The notes under the pieces: model-generated
The model's input: the letters and a program-made list of their open reading frames with translations, nothing else
Database searches by the model: none
What the model was told of the DNA's origin: nothing
Made by a program: the position numbers and the translations under genes
Part shown: one piece after another, positions 50,079 through 59,440 of the stretch
Layout: each line of letters begins with the position of its first letter
How positions within the stretch are numbered: position 1 is the stretch's first letter
Source of the DNA: Hyphomicrobiales bacterium
GTDB taxonomy: Bacteria; Pseudomonadota; Alphaproteobacteria; Rhizobiales; Rhizobiaceae
Length of the DNA stretch: 64,000 bases
Assembly: GCA_900472605.1 (NCBI GenBank)
Contig: UCJD01000049.1
Span: forward strand, 62,001 to 126,000
Direction of reading: 5' to 3'

Positions 50079-51803
50079 TCAAATCAAACAGGCCGAACCG
50101 CCGCTGCCTAAATCCCGGTCTGCGGCCATGAGCAGCTCGTCGAAGTTGGCAGGCGCCGCAATCTTACGACCGACAACCGCAGGCGAATATGCCTGCATCC
50201 AGTACGAATGCGTCGGGTGACCGCCTCCTGCCACCAGTAGAATGATGTTTTCGGGCTTTGCAGCGATCGGCCATGGGTCGATGCCGATGCTTTTCCTGGC
50301 CACTTCCGTAGGCGAGATTTCGATCCAAGCCATTCCGCCACTATCCCGCATCTTCTTCATCGGAACACGCGAGTTCTCCCAGAGGAATTCGCGTATCCTC
50401 TTCTGCGTCCAACCCGTCGAAGCCAGATAGTTGGCGACGACGCGGGTCAGGAGCATGGCGCCGGGTGTGCCACTTTCGTAGCCGTGGGTGTAATGCGGGT
50501 TCGGCACGGCCATGTAGTCGGCCATGCGATGAAGCCCTTCCTTCACATCTTGTTCGAGCGTCTCTTTCATGGCGCCGCGGCGAAGAATGTTGGTCGCGCC
50601 GGTGGCCCAGAAAAACGAGACAGAGTCCGTACCGGGTTTATAGCCGTGGCGTTCCGTTCCGTGCGGAAGCCAGCCCTGAGGTAAGCCTTCCTCGTCCTCG
50701 GCAAATACGATGTTTGTCTGCCGCAGAGCGCCCCACGGGGCCATCGTTCCGGTACCCGGGAGAGCGCCGCCCAGGTTTTGCTGGAGTTGTCGGAGAGCAC
50801 GGCCGATCGCCGCTCCTGCCGGGTGTTGAGGATCGGGTCCGAGACAACCGAAGCCGCTGCCGAGCCGAATGTAGTGGGCAAGCGGGCCATTGACGATGAC
50901 CACAGGAAACGTTGCGGCGGACGTCGCCTGCATCTGGTCGCCAGTGGAAGCGGGATCCAGCATCGCCTCGACAGCAGCAAGGAGCACGGTCAGGTATTCC
51001 GGACGCCCGCCTGACATCGCGAGCGCGATGGCGCAGGCCTCGACGGTGGCGAGGCCGCCTCTTGGAGGGAACTTTCCGAGCAGATGGTCCCGCGGAAGGT
51101 CTGTGCCACGGAGGATCCAGTTGACGCGCTCCCGCGTTGCTGGCCAGAGTGGCAGGCCATCGCCCCATCGGTTGACCAGAAAGATATCGTTGGCCTTCGC
51201 CATGGCATCGATGTGGTCCACGCCCTCGACCACCATCATCGCGCCTTCGCCTTCGTTTCCGAGGCGGGGCGACCATCCCGTGAGAATTTCGTAGATCTCC
51301 TTTCGACGGGACTTCAGGGGCGTGAGGTCGGAATCAGGCAGGAACAGGTCGATCGGGAATGTCACCATGGGCGCGTCGGCGGGCAAGCCCAGTCCCGATA
51401 CGGCGTTCCGGACCACGCCCACAAAATCCTCTCGCGTGACGATCGCCGTAGGAATGCCTGCAGCCTCGAGTTTTCCGGCAGCCACCCCGCAAGCGGTCGA
51501 GCAAGCGCCGCATGCGGCGTTTCCGATGATCACCGCATCGACGCCGCTTTCCTTGATCGCGTCGATCGTGCTGTCGAGCGAGATGAATTCCGTCCCTTGC
51601 GGGTATGTGTCAGGGGGGAGGATCTCGATGCCGGGAATGTCTTCGCGCATCAATTCCATCAGAATGGGAAGAGAACGGAAGGACTGCCACTGGCCATTCG
51701 AGAGAAGGCCCACGCGCTTGTTCTCGAGAGTGGACAGGCGCGTCGCGTGAGAGTGCGAGACTTCAGTCGAACCAGACGGACTATGAAATTCCAGCAGTGC
51801 CAT
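50079..51803 (-). CDS. UGSC-family protein
   Basis: 574 aa from ATG 51803, preceded by GGAGGAG; longer readings lack an RBS. The N-terminal UGSC domain (~1-190) has KRVGLLSNGQWQS, and GNAACGACSTACGVAAGKLEAAGIP, where CGAC occupies the position of the U-G-S-C motif that in some relatives contains selenocysteine; here it is plain Cys. The C-terminal ~380 residues (IVNGPLAHYIRLGSGFGCLGP, then ALRQLQQNLGG) match proteins fused to or following UGSC domains. Redox or thiol-dependent chemistry is suspected, but the reaction is not known to me. Operonic with the amidase. Confidence 0.75.
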   Translation of the reverse strand: MALLEFHSPSGSTEVSHSHATRLSTLENKRVGLLSNGQWQSFRSLPILMELMREDIPGIEILPPDTYPQGTEFISLDSTIDAIKESGVDAVIIGNAACGACSTACGVAAGKLEAAGIPTAIVTREDFVGVVRNAVSGLGLPADAPMVTFPIDLFLPDSDLTPLKSRRKEIYEILTGWSPRLGNEGEGAMMVVEGVDHIDAMAKANDIFLVNRWGDGLPLWPATRERVNWILRGTDLPRDHLLGKFPPRGGLATVEACAIALAMSGGRPEYLTVLLAAVEAMLDPASTGDQMQATSAATFPVVIVNGPLAHYIRLGSGFGCLGPDPQHPAGAAIGRALRQLQQNLGGALPGTGTMAPWGALRQTNIVFAEDEEGLPQGWLPHGTERHGYKPGTDSVSFFWATGATNILRRGAMKETLEQDVKEGLHRMADYMAVPNPHYTHGYESGTPGAMLLTRVVANYLASTGWTQKRIREFLWENSRVPMKKMRDSGGMAWIEISPTEVARKSIGIDPWPIAAKPENIILLVAGGGHPTHSYWMQAYSPAVVGRKIAAPANFDELLMAADRDLGSGGSACLI

Positions 51804-52305
51804 TCTTGCTCCTCCGCAATGTTGACAGATGCCTCGGATGGTGAGGCATGCTTGCCGCCGTCCTCCAACGGCCATTTCCTCGGTGACTGTCGTACCACCA
51901 ACGAAAGGGCTGTTGACAAGGCTGGAATGTCGCAGTGGCCCTGCCAGAGCCCAACGCCAAGGGAACCCATAGGTCGGGCCTTTGCTCCGTTCAACAGGGT
52001 TGCTCTTTTGGTGGCAGGGCGTGTCTCCTGATCCTGAACAGCCGGAAGCCGCACTCTTGTCGGGAGGATGAAGAAGTGGGGAATTCAAGCGATCGCCGCG
52101 AAAGTCCGCCGTCTCAGTTTTGCGCTGTCACGACTGACTCGGCCGTACGTCGATCGGCACGCGCATTCATAACCGCGAGATAGCTAGGGAGAATACGGCT
52201 AGGACGCGGTCCGGATGGAACACCCGGTCCGGGATCGTCGCTGGTCTCACGTCGATTGGCGGTTTCCTTGTCGTCCGCCATGAAATTAAAGGGAGGAGAA
52301 CACAA
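51804..52305. other. 502-bp divergent intergenic region
   Basis: Lies between the UGSC gene (minus) and the ABC binding-protein gene (plus) and must carry both promoters. An AGGGAGGAGAA ribosome-binding site precedes the latter start. No gene, repeat or recognised operator seen. Confidence 0.5.
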
Positions 52306-53898
52306 ATGCGCATGCAGCGTCGTACTTTTTTGGCCGGGATCGCCGCGTCGGCCGCCACCTCGGGGCTGGCGGCTCCCGCCATGGCTCAGTCCGAAGCGTC
52401 TCGGGTGCTTACCTACGTTCCGCCGCAGGGACTGCAGATCCTCGATCCGCACTTCACGACGTTGAACAACGTCTCGTTCTACGGTCACTACGTCTACGAC
52501 ATGCTCTATAGCGTAGATGCGAACTATCGTGCGCGGCCACAGATGGCCGAGGGCCATACTGTCTCGCAGGACCTGCTTACCTGGGAAATCAAGCTTCGGA
52601 AGGGACTGAAGTTCCACGATGGCGAGCCAGTGCGGGCGCAGGATTGCGTGGCGAGCATCAAGCGCTGGGGACAGCGCGACGGCTTTGGAGCAGCGCTGTT
52701 GAGCTATACGGACGAAGTGGTTGCCTCGGATGACACCACGATCCGGTTCCGGTTGAAAAAGCCGTTTGGGGTACTGCCCGACGCATTGGCGCATCCCGTT
52801 GCCTCGCCCTGTGTCATTATGCCCGAACGGATTGCCGCGACGCCGATCTCGCAGCAAGTGACGGAGACGATTGGTTCCGGCCCATTGCGTTTTGTCCGTG
52901 ACGAGTTCGTTCCAGGCGAGCATGCGCTCTTTGAAAAGAATCCGGATTATGTGCCACGCCAGGACCCCAACAGTGGCTTGTCGGGAGGCAAGGTCATCCA
53001 TTTCGATCGCATTCAGTGGAAGGCTTTGCCCGATGCATCGACCGCTGCGGCCGCGCTGCAGGCTGGAGAGATCGACTGGTGGGATACGGTTCATTTCGAT
53101 CTGCTGGATCTTCTCCGCAGTGATCCCAACCTGAAGGTCGAGGTTTCGGATCCCAGCCTGATGAACTTCATTCGCTTTCAGAACGGCCAGGCTCCGTTTA
53201 ACAACGTAGAACTCCGACGGGCTGTCGCATCCGCCGTTGATCAGACGATCTACACGAGAGCGCTTGTCACTTCCGGCGACATTCAAACCTGCGCGGCGAT
53301 CTATCCTTGCCGCCTCCCTGGCGTGAAGGAACTCGGCAAGGAGCTGATTGGCGGCGAGAAGGACTGGGCAGCGATCGCCGAAAAGGTGAAGGCTTCTGGT
53401 TACGACGGAACAGAGATCGTCATTCTGAACGCCACCGACAATGTCTGGACTGCTCCGATGGGCCCGATCCTCTTGGACATGTGCAAGAAGATCGGGTTGA
53501 ACGCAAGGATGGACCAGGGCGATCTGAACACCATTTCGCAGCGCCGTGCCACCAACAAACCGCTCAGCGAGGGTGGGTGGAGCATGTTTGCGTTTCTGGC
53601 TTCGACACCCGTCCTGGCGAGCCCACTTACCGCCGTCGTCGCGCGAGGGCTCGGCGAAAAGGGTTGGCCGGGCGATAACGACGATCCTGAACTCGAGCAG
53701 CGGATTTCCGACTGGATCGCCGCGCCGTCCGATGAGGAGCGCCTGCAGAAACTCAACGATGTGCACGAGAGATTGTGGGAGACAGTGCCTTTGGTCCCGC
53801 TGGCGAGCTACTCCCAGTACACGGGCTACCGAGGGGATCTGACGGGATACATCCAGAGCGTGGTGCCAATTCCTTGGGGTGTCAGGCGGTCGGCCTAG
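52306..53898 (+). CDS. Peptide/nickel-type ABC transporter substrate-binding protein
   Basis: 530 aa family-5 binding protein (DppA/OppA type). Tat-type signal RRTFLAGIAASAATSGLA with cleavage near AMA-Q, then LDPHFTTLNNVSFYGHYVYDMLYSVD, MAEGHTVSQDLLTWEIKLRKGLKFHDGEPVRAQD (the classic SBP_bac_5 stretch), and IGSGPLRFVRDEFVPGEHALFEKNPDY. It delivers a solute from the periplasm to an ABC permease. No permease or ATPase genes are in the window, so its partners are elsewhere. Neighbours suggest an amide or acyl substrate. Followed by a strong hairpin. Confidence 0.92.
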   Translation: MRMQRRTFLAGIAASAATSGLAAPAMAQSEASRVLTYVPPQGLQILDPHFTTLNNVSFYGHYVYDMLYSVDANYRARPQMAEGHTVSQDLLTWEIKLRKGLKFHDGEPVRAQDCVASIKRWGQRDGFGAALLSYTDEVVASDDTTIRFRLKKPFGVLPDALAHPVASPCVIMPERIAATPISQQVTETIGSGPLRFVRDEFVPGEHALFEKNPDYVPRQDPNSGLSGGKVIHFDRIQWKALPDASTAAAALQAGEIDWWDTVHFDLLDLLRSDPNLKVEVSDPSLMNFIRFQNGQAPFNNVELRRAVASAVDQTIYTRALVTSGDIQTCAAIYPCRLPGVKELGKELIGGEKDWAAIAEKVKASGYDGTEIVILNATDNVWTAPMGPILLDMCKKIGLNARMDQGDLNTISQRRATNKPLSEGGWSMFAFLASTPVLASPLTAVVARGLGEKGWPGDNDDPELEQRISDWIAAPSDEERLQKLNDVHERLWETVPLVPLASYSQYTGYRGDLTGYIQSVVPIPWGVRRSA

Positions 53899-53914
53899 CT
53901 CAAACCGAGTCGTC

Positions 53915-53941
53915 TGGCGCCCGGTCGAACACCGGGCGCCA
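53915..53941. terminator. Bidirectional terminator-like hairpin
   Basis: Perfect 10-bp stem TGGCGCCCGG (53915-53924) and CCGGGCGCCA (53932-53941), loop TCGAACA, between the convergent binding-protein and CoA-transferase genes. No long U tract on either side, so termination efficiency is uncertain. Confidence 0.6.
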
Positions 53942-53952
53942 GCACCGCAATT

Positions 53953-55176
53953 TCAGTTGGACGAAGCGACGATTCCCTGATCGTGCAGCCGAGACACCTC
54001 GTGCTGCGGTAGACCCAGATAGTCGGCCAGTACTTCCTCTGTGTGCTGGCCGAGGCGCGGCGCTGCCGATACGCGGCCACGTGTTTCTGCTGGCAGTCGG
54101 GCGAGGGCGCCGGGAGCCGGATACGCGAGACCGCCGGGATTGGCGACGTTGTCGAAGATTTCGTTCTGCCGCACCAGCCTCGGGTCGTCTGTGACGGCCT
54201 CCTTGAGTGAACGATAGAGTTCCCAGCAAGCGCCCTCGCGGTCGAGACGCTCATGGAGGTCCGCGTAGTCAAACTTGGCAAATGCCCGGGCGAACCGAGG
54301 CTTGAGAAGTTCGCGATGCGTGAACCGTGTTCCCTCGTCCTTCACGAATGAGACGTTGAGCTCTCGCTCCAGGCTGGCAATCTCTTCCTTCAGGTCAAGA
54401 GCCTCGAGCAGACCAGTCCATTGGCGACTGGTGATCGCGACGACCATGATCCGACGCCCGTCCCTTGTCAGGAAATCCTCGCCGAACGCCCCGAACAGAG
54501 CGTTGCCTGACCTGCTGCGATCTCCACCATTCGCAACTTCGCCGACCTGGCCGAGGTGTCCAAGCATCCCGATAGCCATATCGCTCAGAGCGACCCTTAC
54601 CTCGCCGCCTTTTCCTGTCTGCCGCCGACGGCGTTCCGCCGCCATCAAGGCGAAAGCGCCATAGGCGCCGCTGGCAATGTCCCAGGCTGGCAGGACACTG
54701 TTCACAGGCTCGTCCGCTGCGAGGCCTGCCGGGCCAGTCATCAACGGAACGCCGACTGCGGCGTTGACGGTGTAGTCGACGGCATTCCGTCCGTCCGGCC
54801 AGCCCATGATCCGCAGCGTGATGAGGTCTGGTCTGCGCTCCACCAGCCTCTCGTGCGAGAGGAAGCCGTTGACGGGATAGTTCGTGACGAACAGCCCGCG
54901 GTCTTCGCCGGGCGCGGTGACAATGGCCGCCGCCAGCTCACGTCCCTCCGGGGCGGACAGGTTGATCGCGACGGACTGCTTTCCCTTGTTCAGGCTCTCC
55001 CAGTAGAGGCTGTCTCCGCTGGGAGATAGCGGCCATCGACGGTAGTCGGGCCCGCCGCCGATCATGTCGAACCGAATGACGCGGGCTCCCATCTGATGCA
55101 GGTGCAGGGCACAGGATGGGCCAGCGATAAAGGAGGCGCCTTCGACAACGGTTAGTCCGTCAAGGAGATCGTACAC
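53953..55176 (-). CDS. CaiB/BaiF-family CoA-transferase 1
   Basis: 407 aa starting at GTG 55176 (GGAG 9 bp upstream); ORF open further upstream, so a longer N-terminus is possible. Family-III CoA-transferase features: LLDGLTVVEGASFIAGPSCALHLHQMGARVIRFD, NKGKQSVAINLSAPEGRELAAAI, then GLFVTNYPVNGFLSHERL. The catalytic Asp region is less typical (TVNAAVGVPLMTG). Transfers CoA between carboxylic acids. It differs from CoA-transferase 2 at 57.3 kb, so the two may act on different acids or form a heteromer. Converges with the binding-protein gene. Confidence 0.85.
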   Translation of the reverse strand: MYDLLDGLTVVEGASFIAGPSCALHLHQMGARVIRFDMIGGGPDYRRWPLSPSGDSLYWESLNKGKQSVAINLSAPEGRELAAAIVTAPGEDRGLFVTNYPVNGFLSHERLVERRPDLITLRIMGWPDGRNAVDYTVNAAVGVPLMTGPAGLAADEPVNSVLPAWDIASGAYGAFALMAAERRRRQTGKGGEVRVALSDMAIGMLGHLGQVGEVANGGDRSRSGNALFGAFGEDFLTRDGRRIMVVAITSRQWTGLLEALDLKEEIASLERELNVSFVKDEGTRFTHRELLKPRFARAFAKFDYADLHERLDREGACWELYRSLKEAVTDDPRLVRQNEIFDNVANPGGLAYPAPGALARLPAETRGRVSAAPRLGQHTEEVLADYLGLPQHEVSRLHDQGIVASSN

Positions 55177-55455
55177 TGTTGCTAGCTCCACTCTCGTTGC
55201 GAGGCCGTAGCCTACAAGATACTGATCGGGCCAAGTCGGTAACTCGGGTCCCTCGCGGCTTCTCCGCAATCGAACGTATTTTCCGGAAGTGGTGCGGTGT
55301 GCAAGGCAAAAGGACTTCGAACAGCCCGGTCATATGCATAGCCTTTGGGTGCGATTGGTGACCCCGCTCTGGAGTGGATCGACGCCTCCCTCTACCCTCA
55401 TGGCGATTTGCAAGCCGACAGTTCGGATACAGGCGGCATCGTCGCGGGAGGAATA

Positions 55456-56391
55456 ATGACGCTTAGAATCGGCTTTATCGGCCTGGGCCGCATGGGGCAG
55501 GGAATGGCCCTCAACATCCTGAAGGGAGGCGCGGACCTGCTTGTGTTCGATCCGGTGGAGGCTGCGATGAACACCTTGGTCCAAAGCGGCGCAAAGGCGG
55601 CCGCGTCGGTGGCCGATGTGGCGCGACAAGCTGACATCGTATTTACCTCCCTGCCTGGGCCAGCCGAGGTCAAGGAGGTCGTGCTTGGCGAGGAGGGCAT
55701 CGTCGCAAACATGCGGCAAGGTCTCGTGCTGTTTGACCTCTCGACAAACTCTCCAGCGATGGTTCGCGAGGTCGGCGAGGCGATGGCCGCCAAGGGCGCG
55801 GCCTTTCTCGACGCGCCAGTCAGCGGTGGTCCGGCGGGCGCGGCCAGCGGCGATCTCGTTCTCTGGATTGGCGGCGACGAAAGCACGTTCTCAGCTCACC
55901 GACCGCTTCTCGAGACGTTCTCCAAGCCCTGCTACGTCGGGCCGATCACGTCCGGCACCGTTACCAAGCTTGCCCATAACATGCTCGGCTACACGATCAT
56001 GGAATCCTTGGCGGAAGCGTTCACCCTCGCCACGAAGGCCGGGCTTGATCCGCTGAATTTCTGGGAAGCGCTGAGGATGGGCATGGTCGGCAAGCAATCG
56101 CCACTGTTCATGCTCACGCAGCAGTTTCTGCCGAATATCTACGACAAGCCTGCGTTCGCACTCAAGCTTGCGCTGAAAGACGTGCGCCTGGCAACGCAGA
56201 TGGCCGAGGAGCTCGACGTTCCCATGCGGCTCTCGCGGATGACCAAGGAAGACATGGAGGCAGCCGTGTCGCGGGGGCAGGGCGACGAGGATTCGCGATC
56301 CTTCCTCAAGCTTCAGATCGAACGCGCTGGTGTCCAGATCGAGCTTCCGAAGGAACGCATCGATGCGGCAGTCCACCGGGCGCGTGCCTGA
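55456..56391 (+). CDS. 3-hydroxyisobutyrate dehydrogenase-like NAD-binding enzyme
   Basis: 311 aa beta-hydroxyacid dehydrogenase. Rossmann motif RIGFIGLGRMGQGMALNILKGG, substrate motif FLDAPVSGGPAGAASGDLVLWIGG, catalytic Lys in TKLAHNMLGYTIM, and the C-terminal LALKDVRLATQMAEELDVPMRLS. ATG 55456 follows GGAGGAATA; the upstream in-frame extension from 55345 lacks support. Oxidises a beta-hydroxyacid or semialdehyde with NAD(P). First gene of a plus-strand unit with cupin, CoA-transferase 2 and SDR. Confidence 0.92.
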   Translation: MTLRIGFIGLGRMGQGMALNILKGGADLLVFDPVEAAMNTLVQSGAKAAASVADVARQADIVFTSLPGPAEVKEVVLGEEGIVANMRQGLVLFDLSTNSPAMVREVGEAMAAKGAAFLDAPVSGGPAGAASGDLVLWIGGDESTFSAHRPLLETFSKPCYVGPITSGTVTKLAHNMLGYTIMESLAEAFTLATKAGLDPLNFWEALRMGMVGKQSPLFMLTQQFLPNIYDKPAFALKLALKDVRLATQMAEELDVPMRLSRMTKEDMEAAVSRGQGDEDSRSFLKLQIERAGVQIELPKERIDAAVHRARA

Positions 56392-56462
56392 AGGACTGCT
56401 TTCCGAAACGACTTCAGCTTTCGGAGACGGCTTGTAACGAACTACCTCAAAGGAAGACACCA

Positions 56463-56873
56463 ATGGAAATCATTCGCAACGGCTCGCAGCCGTCCTCGCT
56501 CGGCCCCGAAGAGAACTTCACAGGTCATGTTCGCCGGGATCCGCTCTTTCAAAATCCGGCACCCTCCCGAATGGTCGGTGGCTTGGCTACCTTTGATGCT
56601 GGCGCGCGGACCGTCTGGCACACGCACCCGGTCGGCCAGATCCTCATCGTCACGGCGGGCTTTGGAAGAGTTCAGACCTGGGGTGGCCCAGTCAGGGAGG
56701 TCGGCCCTGGAGACATCGTGTGGTTCTCTCCCGGAGAAAAGCACTGGCACGGCGCCTCGCCAAAATGCGGCATGAGCCACATTGCCCTCGTCGAGTCAGA
56801 GGATGGCAAGACGACCGATTGGATGGAGCCTGTGAGTGACGAAGAATTCATGGGCACGAGAGCCGAGAACTAG
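56463..56873 (+). CDS. Cupin-domain protein
   Basis: 136 aa. Cupin motif 1 in ARTVWHTHPVGQILIVTAGFGRVQTW and motif 2 in PGDIVWFSPGEKHWHGAS supply the His/Glu metal site. It is a clear relative of the cupin third of the exported CMD fusion at 17987-19186 (shared WHTHP-GQ, K-HWHGAS, MSH-A, and the ending W-M-x-VSDE). No signal peptide, so cytoplasmic. Proteins of this type are often annotated as carboxymuconolactone-decarboxylase-associated cupins; a decarboxylation or isomerisation step is possible but unproven. Confidence 0.87.
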   Translation: MEIIRNGSQPSSLGPEENFTGHVRRDPLFQNPAPSRMVGGLATFDAGARTVWHTHPVGQILIVTAGFGRVQTWGGPVREVGPGDIVWFSPGEKHWHGASPKCGMSHIALVESEDGKTTDWMEPVSDEEFMGTRAEN

Positions 56874-57258
56874 CCAGCGGGTGGCAGGCTGCGTTGCGCG
56901 CTGAGACGCCCAGGTGGACGCAAGTGCTTCGCTTTCCATGCGGGCACCGAGATTTTCGTGCCAGGCTACACTGTCGATGAACGGCATCCGTGTCAGAGTT
57001 GTTTCCGATATGCCGTCTAGCCAATGGCAATCGCTCGCCTCCAGGGCTTCCGCTGGGGTGGTCGCGGGTCCTGACGCAGAGTAAAAAAGCAAGCAGCGCC
57101 GATCTCGAGCGGCCACGAAATCAAAGCAGAAGGGGTCCGAAGTTGGACCTCGGAAAGGCCGATGCGCGTGCCAGGCGCCGCTCGGAACGGAGGAGATTTG
57201 CCATGAATTTGGGAAGGGCTCTCATGCAGAGCGGGGAATTGAAAAACAGGAGAGGCCA
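56874..57258. other. 385-bp intergenic region
   Basis: Between the cupin and CoA-transferase 2 genes. Short open frames here lack RBS and family resemblance. No repeat, hairpin or operator recognised. Confidence 0.45.
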
Positions 57259-58479
57259 ATGAGCCGAAAGCTTCCACTGCAGGGGATCCGGGTCCTTGAG
57301 GCTGGCGCCTACATCTCGGGTCCGTACGCGGGCGCGATGCTCGCCTCGCTCGGCGCGGATGTCGTCAAGATCGAACCGATCAAGGGCGGTGATGCATTCC
57401 GTCGCGGCGTCGAGGTCGATAGCCGCTACTTCGTGCAGTACAATGCGGGCAAGCGTAGCCTGGCGGTCGATCTGAAGAAGCCAGAGGGCATACGCCTGGT
57501 GAAGGCGCTGCTGCCGCGCTTCGACGTCTTCATTGAGAACAGCCGTCCCGGAAAGATGGCGCAACTCGGCCTTTCCTACGAGGATTGCATCGCGGTCAAC
57601 CCCAGCCTCATCTATTCGTCCGCTTCCGGGTTCGGTGATGGGGGCACATACCGCGACCGCGCCGCCTATGACTCGATGGGGCAGAGCATGGGGGGATACT
57701 ATTCCATAATGAACGATGACGGGGCACCGCGGCTTACCGGTACCTGCATCGCGGACCTCATCACAGCCGTGACGGCGACCATGGGCGTCCTGGCCGGACT
57801 CGTCGGGCGCGGGCTCGATCCAGATCGCAAGGGGATACTGACGCAGACGTCGCTTCTCGAAGCCATGTCAACGATCACCATCGATGCAATGACCCAGTTC
57901 CATGAAACAGGAACGACGCCTACGAGACAGTCACGACATCCGCAGGCGCAGAACTTCTGCCTGATGACAGCGTCCGGAGGCTCGATAACCCTTCATCTCT
58001 CATCGTCGGAGAAATTCTGGCAGGCCCTTGCGAACGCCATGGGACGGTCGGATCTCATCGATGACCCGAGGTTTCGCAAGTACTATGATCGCATGGCAAG
58101 CTATTTCGAGCTAAAGCCCATCCTCGAAGCCGAGTTCCTCAAGCGGTCCCAGGCTGAATGGGAAGAGCTCCTTGTCAGTTTCGATGTGCCTTTCGCGCCT
58201 GTCCTCACGATGGAGGAGCTGGCCACCGATCCGCAGACTAGGTGGCTTGACCTTCTGGAGCCTGAGCGCGACGGCAATGTCCTCGTGCGGCCGCCGTGGA
58301 GGTTCATGGGAGAGCGCCCGCGCCGCGAGTTCGATGCCCCTTACATCGGCGAGCATAGCCGGGAGGTTTCTCTCGAGGTGCATTCAGTTCAGGAGGTCGA
58401 GCAGCTTCTCAAGGATGGTGTCATCCATCAGTCGGTAATGGAACGCAGCCAGATCCCTTTGGCGGCGGTCGCGGTGTGA
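57259..58479 (+). CDS. CaiB/BaiF-family CoA-transferase 2
   Basis: 406 aa formyl-CoA transferase-type enzyme. LQGIRVLEAGAYISGPYAGAMLASLGADVVKIEPIKGGDAFR is the classic N-terminus, followed by FVQYNAGKRSLAVDLKKPEG, and the catalytic Asp region YDSMGQSMGGYYSIM with later DPDRKGILTQTSLLEAMSTI. AGGAGAGG precedes the ATG. Activates a carboxylic acid as its CoA ester. It precedes an SDR by 11 bp and likely acts with the hydroxyacid dehydrogenase upstream. Confidence 0.92.
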   Translation: MSRKLPLQGIRVLEAGAYISGPYAGAMLASLGADVVKIEPIKGGDAFRRGVEVDSRYFVQYNAGKRSLAVDLKKPEGIRLVKALLPRFDVFIENSRPGKMAQLGLSYEDCIAVNPSLIYSSASGFGDGGTYRDRAAYDSMGQSMGGYYSIMNDDGAPRLTGTCIADLITAVTATMGVLAGLVGRGLDPDRKGILTQTSLLEAMSTITIDAMTQFHETGTTPTRQSRHPQAQNFCLMTASGGSITLHLSSSEKFWQALANAMGRSDLIDDPRFRKYYDRMASYFELKPILEAEFLKRSQAEWEELLVSFDVPFAPVLTMEELATDPQTRWLDLLEPERDGNVLVRPPWRFMGERPRREFDAPYIGEHSREVSLEVHSVQEVEQLLKDGVIHQSVMERSQIPLAAVAV

Positions 58480-58490
58480 AGGAGTAACGC

Positions 58491-59279
58491 ATGGATATTC
58501 TGACTCATTTGTTCGGCGTTGCCGGAAAGACCGTGCTTGTGACTGGTGGCGGCAGGGGCATCGGCGAGTCGATCGCAGAAGGCTTCGTCAAAGCAGGAGC
58601 CAAGGTCTTCATCTGCTCGCGCAAGGCCGAGACCTGCGTGGAGACGGCCGAGCGCCTTTCCAAGTACGGATCCTGCACGGCTCTTCCGATCGGCGCAGAC
58701 ATCGCAACGTCCGAGGGCAGGGCTTCGATAGTCGAGGAAATGTCCCAGCGGGTCGAAAAGCTCGATGTCCTGATCAACAATGCAGGAGCTCTCTGGGCGG
58801 CTCCGCTCGCCGAGTATCCGGAGTCCGGCTGGGACAAGGTCTACGATCTCAACGTCAAGGGCCTCTTCTTCCTCATCCGCGATCTCGTGCCGATGCTTGC
58901 CAAGGCTGCCTCGCGCGAGGATCCCTCTCGGGTGATCAACATCGGATCCATCGACGGCTTTCACATCCCGAAACATGAGACCTATGCCTACTCCTCTTCG
59001 AAGGCAGCGGCGCATCAACTCTCGATCCACCTCGCTGATCAGCTTGCCTCCAGGAACATCACTGTGAATGTCATCGCACCGGGAATGTTTCCGAGCAAAA
59101 TGATGTCCGGCACGCTGGAACGGCAGGGCGAGCAGAAGACGGTGGAAAAGGTTCCGCTGAGACGGCTGACGAACGGCGACGACATGGCGGGTACCGCTAT
59201 CTTCCTTGCCTCGCGCGCCTCCTCCTATGTCACGGGAACTGTCGTACCGGTAGATGGCGGCACCGCCACCACGCTTTAG
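58491..59279 (+). CDS. Short-chain dehydrogenase/reductase (FabG-like)
   Basis: 262 aa classical SDR: TVLVTGGGRGIGESIAEGFVKAGA (cofactor loop), DVLINNAGALW (NNAG), INIGSIDG (Ser), YAYSSSKAAAHQL (YxxxK) and VNVIAPGMFPSKMM. GGAG lies before the ATG. NADP-dependent oxidation or reduction of a 3-hydroxy/oxo acyl substrate is likely. Last gene of the unit that includes CoA-transferase 2. Followed by 161 bp containing an imperfect GC hairpin (CGGCCG/CGGCCG near 59320-59345) before the convergent CBASS operon. Confidence 0.92.
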   Translation: MDILTHLFGVAGKTVLVTGGGRGIGESIAEGFVKAGAKVFICSRKAETCVETAERLSKYGSCTALPIGADIATSEGRASIVEEMSQRVEKLDVLINNAGALWAAPLAEYPESGWDKVYDLNVKGLFFLIRDLVPMLAKAASREDPSRVINIGSIDGFHIPKHETYAYSSSKAAAHQLSIHLADQLASRNITVNVIAPGMFPSKMMSGTLERQGEQKTVEKVPLRRLTNGDDMAGTAIFLASRASSYVTGTVVPVDGGTATTL

Positions 59280-59440
59280 GTTTCGCTCTTAATTGACTGA
59301 AAGCCACCGTTGACGACCATTCGGCCGGGCTTCGCGCTCGGCCGTCGAAAATCATCGAGCGAATGCTGAGGCCCGGCGATGAGTCCGCGAGGTGTCAAAG
59401 ATCGCCCGTCAAATGATCAGACCCTAAAAGTACCTCGTTT

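Noticed and set aside
50079..51803. Selenocysteine in the UGSC protein
   Set aside because: The motif is encoded with ordinary Cys codons (CGAC) and no in-frame TGA is needed.
52114..53766. 550-codon minus-strand open frame
   Set aside because: Antisense to the ABC substrate-binding protein, which has a signal peptide and clear family motifs; a shadow of high-GC coding sequence.
56990..57262. 90-codon open frame before CoA-transferase 2
   Set aside because: Arg-rich with no family resemblance or RBS, overlapping the CoA-transferase start.
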